Positions 1-5,211 are shown, counted from the first letter of the stretch. The stretch: DNA of 5,926 nt from Acidimicrobiaceae bacterium (GCA_025463965.1 JAODBN010000401.1:1-5926), one strand, 5' to 3'. The notes: generated by a model from the sequence alone, not told the origin. A program made the numbers and translations.

Positions 1-449
1 CCCCCCGAAAGGCTCCCGACGCGGGCGTCTGCGAAGCGCGTGGCGCCCACGGCTTCGAGCATCTCCTCGACTGCCCGCCGCTGTCCGGTCCGGCGCCCCA
101 AGCCGTACCGGTGGCCGTCGATGCCGAGACCGACGAGGTCCCGGGCCCGAAGCGGCAGGTCGGGCTCGAGGGCGATCTTCTGGGGCACGTACCCGACGCG
201 CTCGGGGGCCGTGCCCGCGCCTGAGCCGACGCGCACCCGGCCGCTCGTCGGGGAGACGAGCCCGAGGATGACCCGCAGCAGGGTCGTCTTCCCGGCCCCA
301 TTAGAGCCAATGAGGCCGGTGAAGCTGCCCGCTTCGAGGGTGAAGCTCACCGAGTCGAGCACCTTGCGGCCCCCGAGGCAGACGTCCATCCCCTCGACGA
401 CGAGCACCTCGTCGGCAGCGGAGGCCGAGCGCAGCGAGCTTCGTGTCAC
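1..449 (-). CDS. Zn/Mn ABC transporter ATP-binding protein (ZnuC-like), partial
   Basis: This is the 5' part of an ABC ATPase gene; the C-terminal half lies beyond the left edge. Read on the minus strand from a GTG at 447-449, 149 codons are open. Visible are Walker A (GSNGAGKTT, residues 48-56), the Q-loop (VPQK, Q90) and, right at the window edge, the LSGG signature motif. Walker B, the D-loop and the switch histidine are outside. The GTG overlaps the TGA of the upstream solute-binding protein gene by 4 nt (GTGA), so translation is probably coupled and the two form one operon. By family knowledge the product sits on the cytoplasmic face and drives metal import through a permease, whose gene is expected further left. 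Zinc is favoured over manganese because of the divergent SmtB and Zur genes; the sequence alone does not settle the metal. A start further in (GTG at codon 15) is possible but lacks the coupling argument. Confidence 0.9.
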   Translation of the reverse strand, partial: MTRSSLRSASAADEVLVVEGMDVCLGGRKVLDSVSFTLEAGSFTGLIGSNGAGKTTLLRVILGLVSPTSGRVRVGSGAGTAPERVGYVPQKIALEPDLPLRARDLVGLGIDGHRYGLGRRTGQRRAVEEMLEAVGATRFADARVGSLSG

Positions 450-1432
450 AGGTGCTCGGTCGAGGTGTGCTTGGTGACGGCGGTCTCGATCGCGTGGACC
501 TCGGCGAGCATCCAGCTCTGGTAGTCGTAGCCCGGGGTGGGCATCGTCTCGTAGACCCCGACGACCGGGATCCCGGCGTTCTGGGCGGTGTTGCGGATCG
601 AGGTGGTGAGGGCGTCGACGACCTGCTGGTTGTAGGCGAACAACTTCACCTTGTGCTTGGCGAGAAAGCCGCTCTCGAGCGAGATGCTCTGCGGGCTCGG
701 GTCGACGCCGTTCATGATGTCGGCCTGGAAGCTGAACGGCGTCGCATTGTCGATCCCCATGGCGCTCAGCAGATAGTCGGCGACCGGCTCGGTGGTCGCC
801 GCCTTGGTGCCGCCGTACTTCGCCTTGAACGAGGCGATTGCGTCGAGCCACGGCTTGAGCGAGGCGACGAACTTCGACGCGTTCGCCTTGAAGTACGCGG
901 CGTGCGCCGGCTGGAGCTTGGCGAGGTCGCCGGCGAGCCGGTTGGCCACGATCGGCATGGTCTTCGGCGAGTACCAAAGGTGCGGATTGGCGGTGTTGTC
1001 CGGAAGACCCAGCAGCTTCTGGACGACGATGACCGTGCGGCTCGAGCTGGCCGAGGCCGACTCGACCTTGCTCATGTACGCGTCGTAGCCCACCCCGTTC
1101 TGGATCACGAGCTGGGCCGAGGCGACCTCCCGGGCCACCCCGGGGCTCACCTCGTAGGTGTGGGGGTCCGTGTTCGGGTTCGACTCCACCGAGTCGACGG
1201 TCACGTACTTTCCGCCGACCTGAGCAGCGACGTCGCCGTACTCGTTCTCCGCGGCGACCACGGTGATCTTGGCCGCCGCCCGCCGACTCGCGACCGCCGC
1301 GCTCGCTCCGGCCGTACTGGCTTCGGCCGTGCTCGCTCCGGACCCGCTCGCCGCCACCCACCAGGTCGGCCCCATTGCGGCGCAGAGCACGAGCAGCCTG
1401 GCGCCGATCCTGTTGTACCGGGTCCTGCCCAT
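446..1432 (-). CDS. Metal (Zn/Mn) ABC transporter solute-binding protein, cluster A-I (ZnuA-like)
   Basis: A 328-residue extracytoplasmic metal-binding protein that would deliver zinc or manganese to the ABC importer. The N-terminus is a Sec signal: basic residues R3, R5, R8, R12, a hydrophobic stretch 13-28, and a likely cleavage site after V26-A27-A28. C17 is not in a lipobox (preceded by L-V-L). Residues 30-49 are a low-complexity Ala/Ser/Gly/Thr linker of four pentads. The mature domain starts near KITVVAAEN (55-63). Metal-ligand motifs are DPHTYE (H91) and NPHLWYSP (H151); at the third site, where ZnuA/PsaA have His, there is TTEPVADYLL (E215), and a fourth acidic candidate is E295 in GVYETMP. 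The His-rich loop of many ZnuA proteins is absent. The ATG at 1432 is chosen because it precedes the signal peptide and has GAGG 7 nt upstream; an upstream in-frame ATG at 1600 would add 56 residues without family character. First gene of the minus-strand operon. Confidence 0.9.
   Translation of the reverse strand: MGRTRYNRIGARLLVLCAAMGPTWWVAASGSGASTAEASTAGASAAVASRRAAAKITVVAAENEYGDVAAQVGGKYVTVDSVESNPNTDPHTYEVSPGVAREVASAQLVIQNGVGYDAYMSKVESASASSSRTVIVVQKLLGLPDNTANPHLWYSPKTMPIVANRLAGDLAKLQPAHAAYFKANASKFVASLKPWLDAIASFKAKYGGTKAATTEPVADYLLSAMGIDNATPFSFQADIMNGVDPSPQSISLESGFLAKHKVKLFAYNQQVVDALTTSIRNTAQNAGIPVVGVYETMPTPGYDYQSWMLAEVHAIETAVTKHTSTEHL
1286..1345 (-). repeat. 15-bp tandem repeat encoding an Ala/Ser linker
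   Basis: Within the solute-binding protein gene, four imperfect 15-bp units encode the pentads GSGAS, TAEAS, TAGAS and AAVAS (residues 30-49). On the plus strand the core units start near 1296, 1311 and 1326 and share the pattern gccgNNctNgcttcg/gctccg. The stretch lies between the signal peptide cleavage site and the folded domain, so it is most likely a flexible tether, and unit number may vary between strains. Confidence 0.6.
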
Positions 1433-1550
1433 CCAGCTGCCTCGTCGTTTCTCTCGCCGACCTGTGGCGCCTGTCCGATCGAGCGTCGCTGGCCTGGGCC
1501 AAGCGGCCCGGGACGGCAGCGGGAAGGCGCTATCGGAAGTGCTTGCAGAT

Positions 1551-1579
1551 AAGCTAACCCGTAGCGGGAACCGGTGCAA
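1551..1579 (-). promoter_or_regulatory. Candidate promoter of the metal transporter operon
   Basis: On the minus strand, TTGCAC (1574-1579) and TAGCTT (1551-1556) are separated by exactly 17 bp and point toward the solute-binding protein gene. Each box matches the sigma-70 consensus at about 3 of 6 positions, including T1, A2 and T6 of the -10. The start point would be near 1543, leaving a leader of roughly 110 nt before the ATG. A short dyad GCTT-N6-AAGC (1541-1554) overlaps the -10 and could be part of an operator. No recognisable Zur box is seen. Confidence 0.35.
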
Positions 1580-1628
1580 GTAAGTAGGAAGCCTGCGCAT
1601 CGGGCAAGGAAGGAGCGGGCTTCATGGC

Positions 1629-1663
1629 TTGCTACTTATATAAAGAGTCCCTAATATGAGGGA
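1629..1663 (+). promoter_or_regulatory. Leaderless-type promoter with overlapping dyads for smtB operon
   Basis: TTGCTA (1629-1634) and TAATAT (1652-1657) are 17 bp apart, and the GTG start of the repressor gene begins at 1664, 6 nt after the -10. That places the expected transcription start on or next to the start codon. The segment is strikingly AT-rich for this genome. It contains a perfect palindrome TTATATAA (1636-1643) between the boxes and a TCCCT-N6-AGGGA dyad (1648-1663) that spans the -10 and abuts the start codon. One arm of a longer-range inverted pair, CTACTTA (1632-1638), matches TAAGTAG at 1581-1587. Any of these may be the operator of SmtB or Zur; that part is inference. Confidence 0.5.
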
Positions 1664-1999
1664 GTGATCGAGGAAAGCGTCGTCGACGACGGTGTCGTCG
1701 GAGCGGTCGCGCTGCTCAAGGCGTTGGCCTCACCGGTGCGTCTCGCCACGATGGCGCAGCTCAGCCTTGGGCCCCGATGCGTCCACGAGATCCAGGACGC
1801 GCTCAGAAGCGACGGCCGAGAGGTCAGCCAGCCGCTGCTCTCACAGCACCTCAAGGTGTTGAGGGAGGCAGGGCTGGTGACGACGACCCGGCGCGCGACG
1901 GAGATCACCTACGAGCTCGCCGACGCCCACGTCGGTCACATCGTCAATGACGCAATCCGGCACTCCCGAGAGGAACACATCCATGACGACACTGCATAA
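1664..1999 (+). CDS. smtB: ArsR/SmtB-family zinc-sensing transcriptional repressor
   Basis: A 111-residue winged-helix repressor that, by family knowledge, binds DNA as a dimer and lets go when zinc binds. Residues 17-33 (LLKALASPVRLATMAQL) are the ArsR opening helices; SQPLLSQHLKVLREAGLV (55-72) is the recognition helix region, followed by the wing (73-85). The C-terminal helix has D87, H89, H100 and E103, which is exactly the DxH-x10-Hx2E spacing of the SmtB alpha-5 zinc site. An alpha-3 type site looks incomplete: C39 and E42 are there, but the N-terminal arm has no Cys or His. The motif RCVHE and the gene order with Zur closely resemble mycobacterial SmtB (Rv2358) beside FurB (Rv2359). 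GTG 1664 is the first possible start, since an in-frame TAA lies at 1652; there is no Shine-Dalgarno at proper distance, consistent with leaderless translation. The 3' end overlaps the next gene by 17 nt. Confidence 0.9.
   Translation: MIEESVVDDGVVGAVALLKALASPVRLATMAQLSLGPRCVHEIQDALRSDGREVSQPLLSQHLKVLREAGLVTTTRRATEITYELADAHVGHIVNDAIRHSREEHIHDDTA
1968..1974 (+). promoter_or_regulatory. Ribosome binding site deciding the His-rich gene start
   Basis: GAGAGGA lies 8 nt before the ATG at 1983, inside the end of smtB. It favours this ATG over the in-frame ATG at 1947, which would add 12 residues lacking the histidine character. Confidence 0.6.
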
Positions 2000-2279
2000 C
2001 GAGCATGTGGATCACGACCACGTGCACGGCGAGGGCTGCGGGCACGTCGCCGTGCCGCATGGGGACCACACCGACTACGTGCACGGCGACCACCTGCATG
2101 CCGAGCACGGAGGTCACGTCGACGAGTGCGTCACCGCCGAGCACCACGAGCACGCGGGCCACGAGCACGCGCACGGGCCGGGCTGTGGGCACACCGCGAT
2201 CCCACACGAGGGCCATGTCGACTATGCACACGACGGCCACCGCCACAGCGCGCACGACGGTCACTGGGACGACCACTAG
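1983..2279 (+). CDS. Small histidine-rich duplicated protein, putative zinc buffer or carrier
   Basis: A 98-residue protein with 28 histidines, 3 cysteines (C19, C49, C68) and many Asp/Glu residues. It has no signal peptide and no membrane segment, so it should be cytoplasmic. It consists of two gap-free tandem units offset by 49 residues (8-48 and 57-97), each with HGxGCGHxA[VI]PH, then HxDY[VA]H, then HxH and HxGH. Every His, the Cys and the DY pair are kept in both units. Similar small proteins occur in actinobacteria and are, as I recall, sometimes labelled 'zinc transporter permease'; nothing here supports a transporter. The gene overlaps smtB by 17 nt and ends 15 nt before zur, so it is co-transcribed with both zinc sensors. 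Inference: it binds several zinc ions per chain and acts as an intracellular store, buffer or donor, possibly to Zur or SmtB. Its function is not known to me. Nickel or cobalt binding is an alternative. Confidence 0.85.
   Translation: MTTLHNEHVDHDHVHGEGCGHVAVPHGDHTDYVHGDHLHAEHGGHVDECVTAEHHEHAGHEHAHGPGCGHTAIPHEGHVDYAHDGHRHSAHDGHWDDH
2004..2126 (+). repeat. His-rich unit 1 (41 codons)
   Basis: First copy of the internal duplication in the His-rich protein, residues 8-48. Its residues H8, H11, H13, H15, C19, H21, H26, H29, D31, Y32, H34, H37, H39, H42 and H45 each have an identical partner 49 residues later. The two copies differ at many silent and non-ligand positions, so the duplication is old rather than recent. 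Confidence 0.8.
2151..2273 (+). repeat. His-rich unit 2 (41 codons)
   Basis: Second copy, residues 57-97, in register with unit 1 at an offset of 147 bp without gaps. The ligand residues are H57, H60, H62, H64, C68, H70, H75, H78, H83, H86, H88, H91 and H94. The only tryptophan of the protein (W95) is in this copy, in place of V46. Confidence 0.8.
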
Positions 2280-2294
2280 GAAGGAAGCGCTCTC

Positions 2295-2732
2295 GTGACA
2301 GCCGTCTCCGACGACCTGGAGGGGCGAGCGCCCCAAGAGCGCTCGACCCGCCAGAAGCGGGCCATCGCCGCCGCGCTCGACAGCTCCGACGCCTTCCGCT
2401 CGGCTCAGGACATCTACACCGAACTGCGCGCCCGCGGCGAGAACGTCGGGCTCACCACGATCTACAACCAGCTGCGAGCGCTCGCGGAGGCCGGCGAGCT
2501 CGACGTGCTGCGCGGCGACGACGGGGAGACCCACTACCGGCGCTGCGGGACCGAGCACCATCACCACCTCGTGTGCAGTGAGTGCGGCCGCACCGTCGAG
2601 GTGGAGGGGCCCGAGGTGGAGCGGTGGGCGTCGCGGGTCGCGGCCGAGCACGGCTTCGTCGAGGTAGCCCACACCGTCGAGGTACTTGGCACCTGCGCGA
2701 GCTGCGCAAGGAAGAAAGCTGCGCACAGCTAG
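2295..2732 (+). CDS. zur: Fur-family zinc uptake regulator Zur (FurB-type)
   Basis: A 145-residue Fur-family repressor that, in the family, binds DNA when loaded with zinc and shuts off uptake genes. The N-terminal winged helix covers about residues 15-80, with LTTIYNQLRAL (53-63) as recognition helix; the dimerisation and metal domain follows. Two CxxC pairs, C94/C97 and C134/C137, form the structural zinc site. D70, C84, H89 and H91 match the sensory site of Mycobacterium tuberculosis FurB (D62, C76, H81, H83) with a constant shift of 8, as do the CxxC cysteines. An HHHH run (88-91) is typical of these Zur proteins. The zinc-type ligand set argues against Fur, PerR or Nur. GTG 2295 is preceded by AAGGAAG at 7 nt, and the gene starts 15 nt after the His-rich gene. 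The likely targets are the divergent transporter operon and its own operon, although no classical Zur box is visible here. Confidence 0.93.
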   Translation: MTAVSDDLEGRAPQERSTRQKRAIAAALDSSDAFRSAQDIYTELRARGENVGLTTIYNQLRALAEAGELDVLRGDDGETHYRRCGTEHHHHLVCSECGRTVEVEGPEVERWASRVAAEHGFVEVAHTVEVLGTCASCARKKAAHS

Positions 2733-2785
2733 AACCCAGTGCGAAGCGCCACACCGTCAGGCTGGCCGAGCCGTGCGGCAGGTGC

Positions 2786-3796
2786 TCAGTCGGAGAGGAC
2801 CTCGGGAAGCCCGAAGCGAGGAAGAACGGTCGGGTCGAAGCGCGCCATCTCCGAGATGCGTTCTGCCTCCAAGACCAGTACGAGAAGCCCGTTCGCCTGG
2901 TACACGTCGCTAGCTGGGTCGCGCACATAGAGCCCGAAGGCCGGCTGCCCGTTCGCCCGGGTCGGAAGCAGCCGGAAGCTGCGCCCCTGGTGGAATGCGA
3001 CCGCGAGCAAGAACTGCTCGGCTTCCAGGCGGCCTCGGTACTCGAAGGGCACGGGCGGCATGTTCAGGCGCACGTCCTCGGTCAGCAAGGCGATCAGGCC
3101 TCCGATGTCGTCCGACTCGTAGGCGCGAGCCAGCCGTTCGAGGAGATCGCGCTCGGCGGCTGAGCCCGGCTCGGGAGGCGCGGCCCTTTTCTCGGAGGCC
3201 TCCGCCCGCCGGGCGACCGCGGCCCTGGCGCGTTTCAGCGCGCTCGTCACGGCCTCCTCGGTCACCTCCAAGATGTGGGCAGCCTCGCTCGCGCGAAAGC
3301 CGAGCACGTCGCGCAGCACCAACACCGCCCGCTGGCGCGGCGGGAGGAGCTGAAGCGTGGTGACGAACGCGAGCGAGATGGCCTCCCCCGTCTCATAGCG
3401 GGCCTCCGGGCCGGGGAGGGCGCCGGCGGTCTGGTCCAGCAGCTGGTCGGGGAACGGCTCGAGCCACACGACCTCACCGAAGCCCGTTGCATCGGGCAGA
3501 GGGGCTGGTGGGCGAGGCGAGGATTCCGGCGGGCGCCGGTTGGCGGACCTGAGCATGTTCAGACAGCGGCGCGTAGCGATGCGATACAGCCAGGTCCGAA
3601 GCGACGACCTCTCTTCGAAGCCGGAAAGCCCCTTCCAGGCAGCGAGGAAGGTCTCCTGGAGCGCGTCGTCGGCGTCCTGCAAGGAGCCGAGGATCCGGTA
3701 GCAGTGCACGTGCAGCTCGCGTCGGTGGCGATCGACGATCTCGCCGAACGCCGCCTCGTCGCCGCGTCTCGCGCGTCCGATCAGCTCGGCGGTCAT
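2786..3796 (-). CDS. ECF sigma factor with C-terminal SnoaL-like domain (SigG/TIGR02960 type)
   Basis: A 336-residue extracytoplasmic-function sigma factor. Region sigma-2 spans about residues 4-85, with DADDALQETF (41-50) and RTWLYRIATRRCLN (67-80). A linker holds the WLEPFPD motif (111-117) typical of the SigG-like group. Sigma-4 is about 136-195, with LPPRQRAVLVLRDVLGF (151-167) and a helix-turn-helix that follows. Residues ~214-325 look like a SnoaL/NTF2-like domain (LARAYESDDIGGLIALLTEDV); in related ECF groups such an extension modulates activity in place of a separate anti-sigma factor. No anti-sigma gene is adjacent. The ATG at 3796 is chosen because family similarity starts there and GAGG lies 8 nt upstream; the frame stays open for 62 more codons to an ATG at 3982, but that extension runs into the neighbouring gene. 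It is divergent from the YCII gene, with a 166-bp gap. The inducing signal is unknown. Confidence 0.9.
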   Translation of the reverse strand: MTAELIGRARRGDEAAFGEIVDRHRRELHVHCYRILGSLQDADDALQETFLAAWKGLSGFEERSSLRTWLYRIATRRCLNMLRSANRRPPESSPRPPAPLPDATGFGEVVWLEPFPDQLLDQTAGALPGPEARYETGEAISLAFVTTLQLLPPRQRAVLVLRDVLGFRASEAAHILEVTEEAVTSALKRARAAVARRAEASEKRAAPPEPGSAAERDLLERLARAYESDDIGGLIALLTEDVRLNMPPVPFEYRGRLEAEQFLLAVAFHQGRSFRLLPTRANGQPAFGLYVRDPASDVYQANGLLVLVLEAERISEMARFDPTVLPRFGLPEVLSD

Positions 3797-3962
3797 CGTG
3801 CCATCCTCGCGTCCACTCTTCCTCCCTCGCTCGGTCTTCTTACCGACACCGCCGGCACGAAGAAATGGGCGCTCTCGCCGCGCCAACTTCCGCGCATGGC
3901 CGGTGTCTATCTCTTCGACAGTGGCGCCCAGCTCGGGTGCCAGTCGAACAAGGGAGCTTGAC

Positions 3963-4256
3963 GTGGCCAACTTCGTCTTCACCTACCGCGTGCCGGTCAA
4001 CTACACGCCCGCTCGTCCCGACACCATGGCGGAGTGGGGCGCCTGGTTCCAAGAGATGGGGGAGCGAGTCGTCGAACAAGGAAAGCCGGTCTTTGAGTCG
4101 CGGGTCCTCGGAGAGGTGGGCGAGGGTGCTCGTCTCGGCGGCTACTCGATCGTCGACGCGGAAGACTTCGAGAGCGCGCTCACTCTCGCCAAGGGCTGTC
4201 CGCTGCTGACCGACGGCGGTGGCGTGGAGGTCGGTCTGCTGGCGGACATGGGTTGA
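3963..4256 (+). CDS. YCII/DGPF-family small protein
   Basis: A 97-residue protein of the YCII-related (dimeric alpha/beta barrel-like) family. Recognisable family pieces are an N-terminal strand with FVFTYRVP, PDTMAEWGAWFQEMG (residues ~19-33), a central VFESRVLGE, GGYSIVDAEDFESAL (~59-73) and the C-terminal AKGCPLLTDGGGVEVG. The GTG at 3963 has AGGGAG 6 nt upstream; an open frame continues upstream to 3798 but has no family character. Members of this family are often encoded next to ECF sigma factors with C-terminal extensions, and here the gene is divergent from such a sigma gene, so a functional or regulatory link is likely. The biochemical role is not established; YciI-like enzymes are one comparison, but no catalytic assignment can be made from the sequence. 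Confidence 0.85.
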   Translation: MANFVFTYRVPVNYTPARPDTMAEWGAWFQEMGERVVEQGKPVFESRVLGEVGEGARLGGYSIVDAEDFESALTLAKGCPLLTDGGGVEVGLLADMG

Positions 4257-4272
4257 GCGCCCGCCGAGCCGC

Positions 4273-4305
4273 CCGCCGACAGCGCGGCGACGCGCTTGTC
4301 GGCGG
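4273..4305. terminator. Bidirectional hairpin between convergent genes
   Basis: A 9-bp perfect stem CCGCCGACA (4273-4281) / TGTCGGCGG (4297-4305) continues after a single-base bulge (T4296) into GCGCG (4282-4286) / CGCGC (4291-4295), closed by the tetraloop GCGA (4287-4290), a GNRA loop. It starts 17 nt after the YCII stop codon and 24 nt beyond the hydrolase stop codon on the other strand, so it can serve both. There is no T-run on either side, as is common for high-GC hairpin terminators. Confidence 0.7.
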
Positions 4306-4328
4306 CGGCCGGCCTGCCGCACGGGCCT

Positions 4329-5189
4329 CTAGCCCTCCTGGTGCTCCTCGATGAAAGCGAGCGCCGTGCGAGCGACCTGCTCCCAGCCGCTGTCGATCAC
4401 GAGCGAATGGCCGCGGCGGGGCAGCTGCTCGATGACCGTGGTCGACGGGTTTCGCCGCTGGCGCTTGTACGAGGCGTGCGTGATCGCCCAGGGAGCCGTG
4501 TTGTCCTTCTCTCCCGCGATGAACTTCATCGGGCCCCTGGCGGGATTGCGGGTATCGACGGCGGCCTCGGTCTTCGGCTGCAAGTTGGCGAGCGCGGCCT
4601 GGAAGAGCGGGAGACCCGAGCCGGGGACGGCGTAGGTCTCGTAGAGGTCGCGCGCCTCGGCCTGGTCGACGGCGTTGGCAAAGGCGTAGCGGAACTGCTC
4701 GTAGGTGAGCATCACCGAGCGCTTGCGGTTTGCCGGATTGGAGAGCACGGGGGACGCAGCCTTGAGCGCCGAGAAGGGCAGCGGCAGCACGCCGCGAAAT
4801 GGCGCTGGGTCGATGGGAACGGTCACCGAGGCCAGCCCCATGCCGGCGAGCTTCTGCACGATCAGGCCGCCGAAGGAGTGGCCGATGATCGCCGGCTTTC
4901 TCTCGAGCAGGCCGATGACCTCAGCGATGTGGTTCGTGACGTCATTGATGCCCTTGCCGGCAAACACCTCCGGGGCGCGCCTCGCTTCCTCGACCGTCGC
5001 CGGGTCGTCGGGCCACTCCGCGGCGACCGTGGTGTAGCCGTTCGACTCGAACAGCTCGCGCCAACGTGCCCAGCTGCTCGCCAGGAGCCAAAGGCCGTGC
5101 ACGAGCACGAGGGGCCGGCGCCCCGAGCGGTTGGCCGCTTCGACCTGCTCGCTCTCCATGCTGCTCGGTGGTTGCGTCTCGCTCGACAA
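4329..5189 (-). CDS. Alpha/beta hydrolase
   Basis: A 286-residue alpha/beta-hydrolase-fold protein, with no signal peptide seen. The oxyanion strand-loop is LVLVHGLW (residues ~27-34), the nucleophile elbow GHSFGG holds S105, the acid is probably D229 in AGEKD, and the base H261 in RGHSLVID. The triad order and spacing fit lipase/esterase or haloperoxidase-like members; the substrate cannot be told. A cap region of about 60-90 residues lies between the nucleophile and the acid. The TTG at 5187-5189 is preferred because AAGGAG stands 5 nt before it; an ATG 30 nt downstream (5157-5159), with no binding site, would give 276 residues. The open frame continues to 5402 but the extra part is not family-like. 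It is convergent with the YCII gene and divergent from the helicase, so it is probably a single-gene unit. Confidence 0.87.
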   Translation of the reverse strand: MSSETQPPSSMESEQVEAANRSGRRPLVLVHGLWLLASSWARWRELFESNGYTTVAAEWPDDPATVEEARRAPEVFAGKGINDVTNHIAEVIGLLERKPAIIGHSFGGLIVQKLAGMGLASVTVPIDPAPFRGVLPLPFSALKAASPVLSNPANRKRSVMLTYEQFRYAFANAVDQAEARDLYETYAVPGSGLPLFQAALANLQPKTEAAVDTRNPARGPMKFIAGEKDNTAPWAITHASYKRQRRNPSTTVIEQLPRRGHSLVIDSGWEQVARTALAFIEEHQEG

Positions 5190-5194
5190 GGTGG

Positions 5195-5200
5195 CTCCTT
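5195..5200 (-). promoter_or_regulatory. Ribosome binding site deciding the hydrolase TTG start
   Basis: AAGGAG on the minus strand lies 5 nt before TTG 5187-5189. The downstream ATG (5157-5159) has no such sequence at usable distance. Confidence 0.55.
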
Positions 5201-5211
5201 CGACGGGCCCG

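Noticed and set aside
1360..1390. Lipoprotein signal around C17 of the solute-binding protein
   Set aside because: The residues before the Cys are L-V-L, with no small residue at -1, so the lipobox rule is not met.
443..1552. 369-codon open frame on the plus strand opposite the solute-binding protein gene
   Set aside because: It is rich in Arg, Gly and Val and shows no family motif; it is the antisense shadow of a gene with a clear signal peptide and metal motifs.
1433..1600. Upstream extension of the solute-binding protein to ATG 1600
   Set aside because: It would place 56 non-family residues before the signal peptide and would run through the candidate promoter of the gene.
1433..1663. 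Classical Zur box in the divergent control region
   Set aside because: No TGaaAATGATTttCA-like palindrome could be found by eye; the AT-rich dyads present do not match it.
1947..1982. Earlier ATG for the His-rich protein
   Set aside because: The added 12 residues lack the repeat character and the ribosome binding site at 1968-1974 fits the ATG at 1983.
1944..2726. 260-codon minus-strand frame opposite the His-rich and zur genes
   Set aside because: It is a high-GC shadow: the plus strand carries complete zinc-ligand sets and ribosome binding sites, while this frame has no recognisable domain.
2733..2785. Terminator between zur and the sigma factor gene
   Set aside because: Only stems of about 4 bp are present (GGCT/AGCC at 2760-2772 and GCCG/CGGC at 2770-2779), too weak to call.
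3831..3846. Small inverted repeat TCGGT-N6-ACCGA upstream of the sigma factor
   Set aside because: Five-base arms are expected by chance in such GC-rich DNA and no promoter box supports it.
3797..3982. N-terminal extension of the sigma factor to ATG 3982
   Set aside because: It would overlap the start of the YCII gene and adds low-complexity basic sequence before the normal family start.
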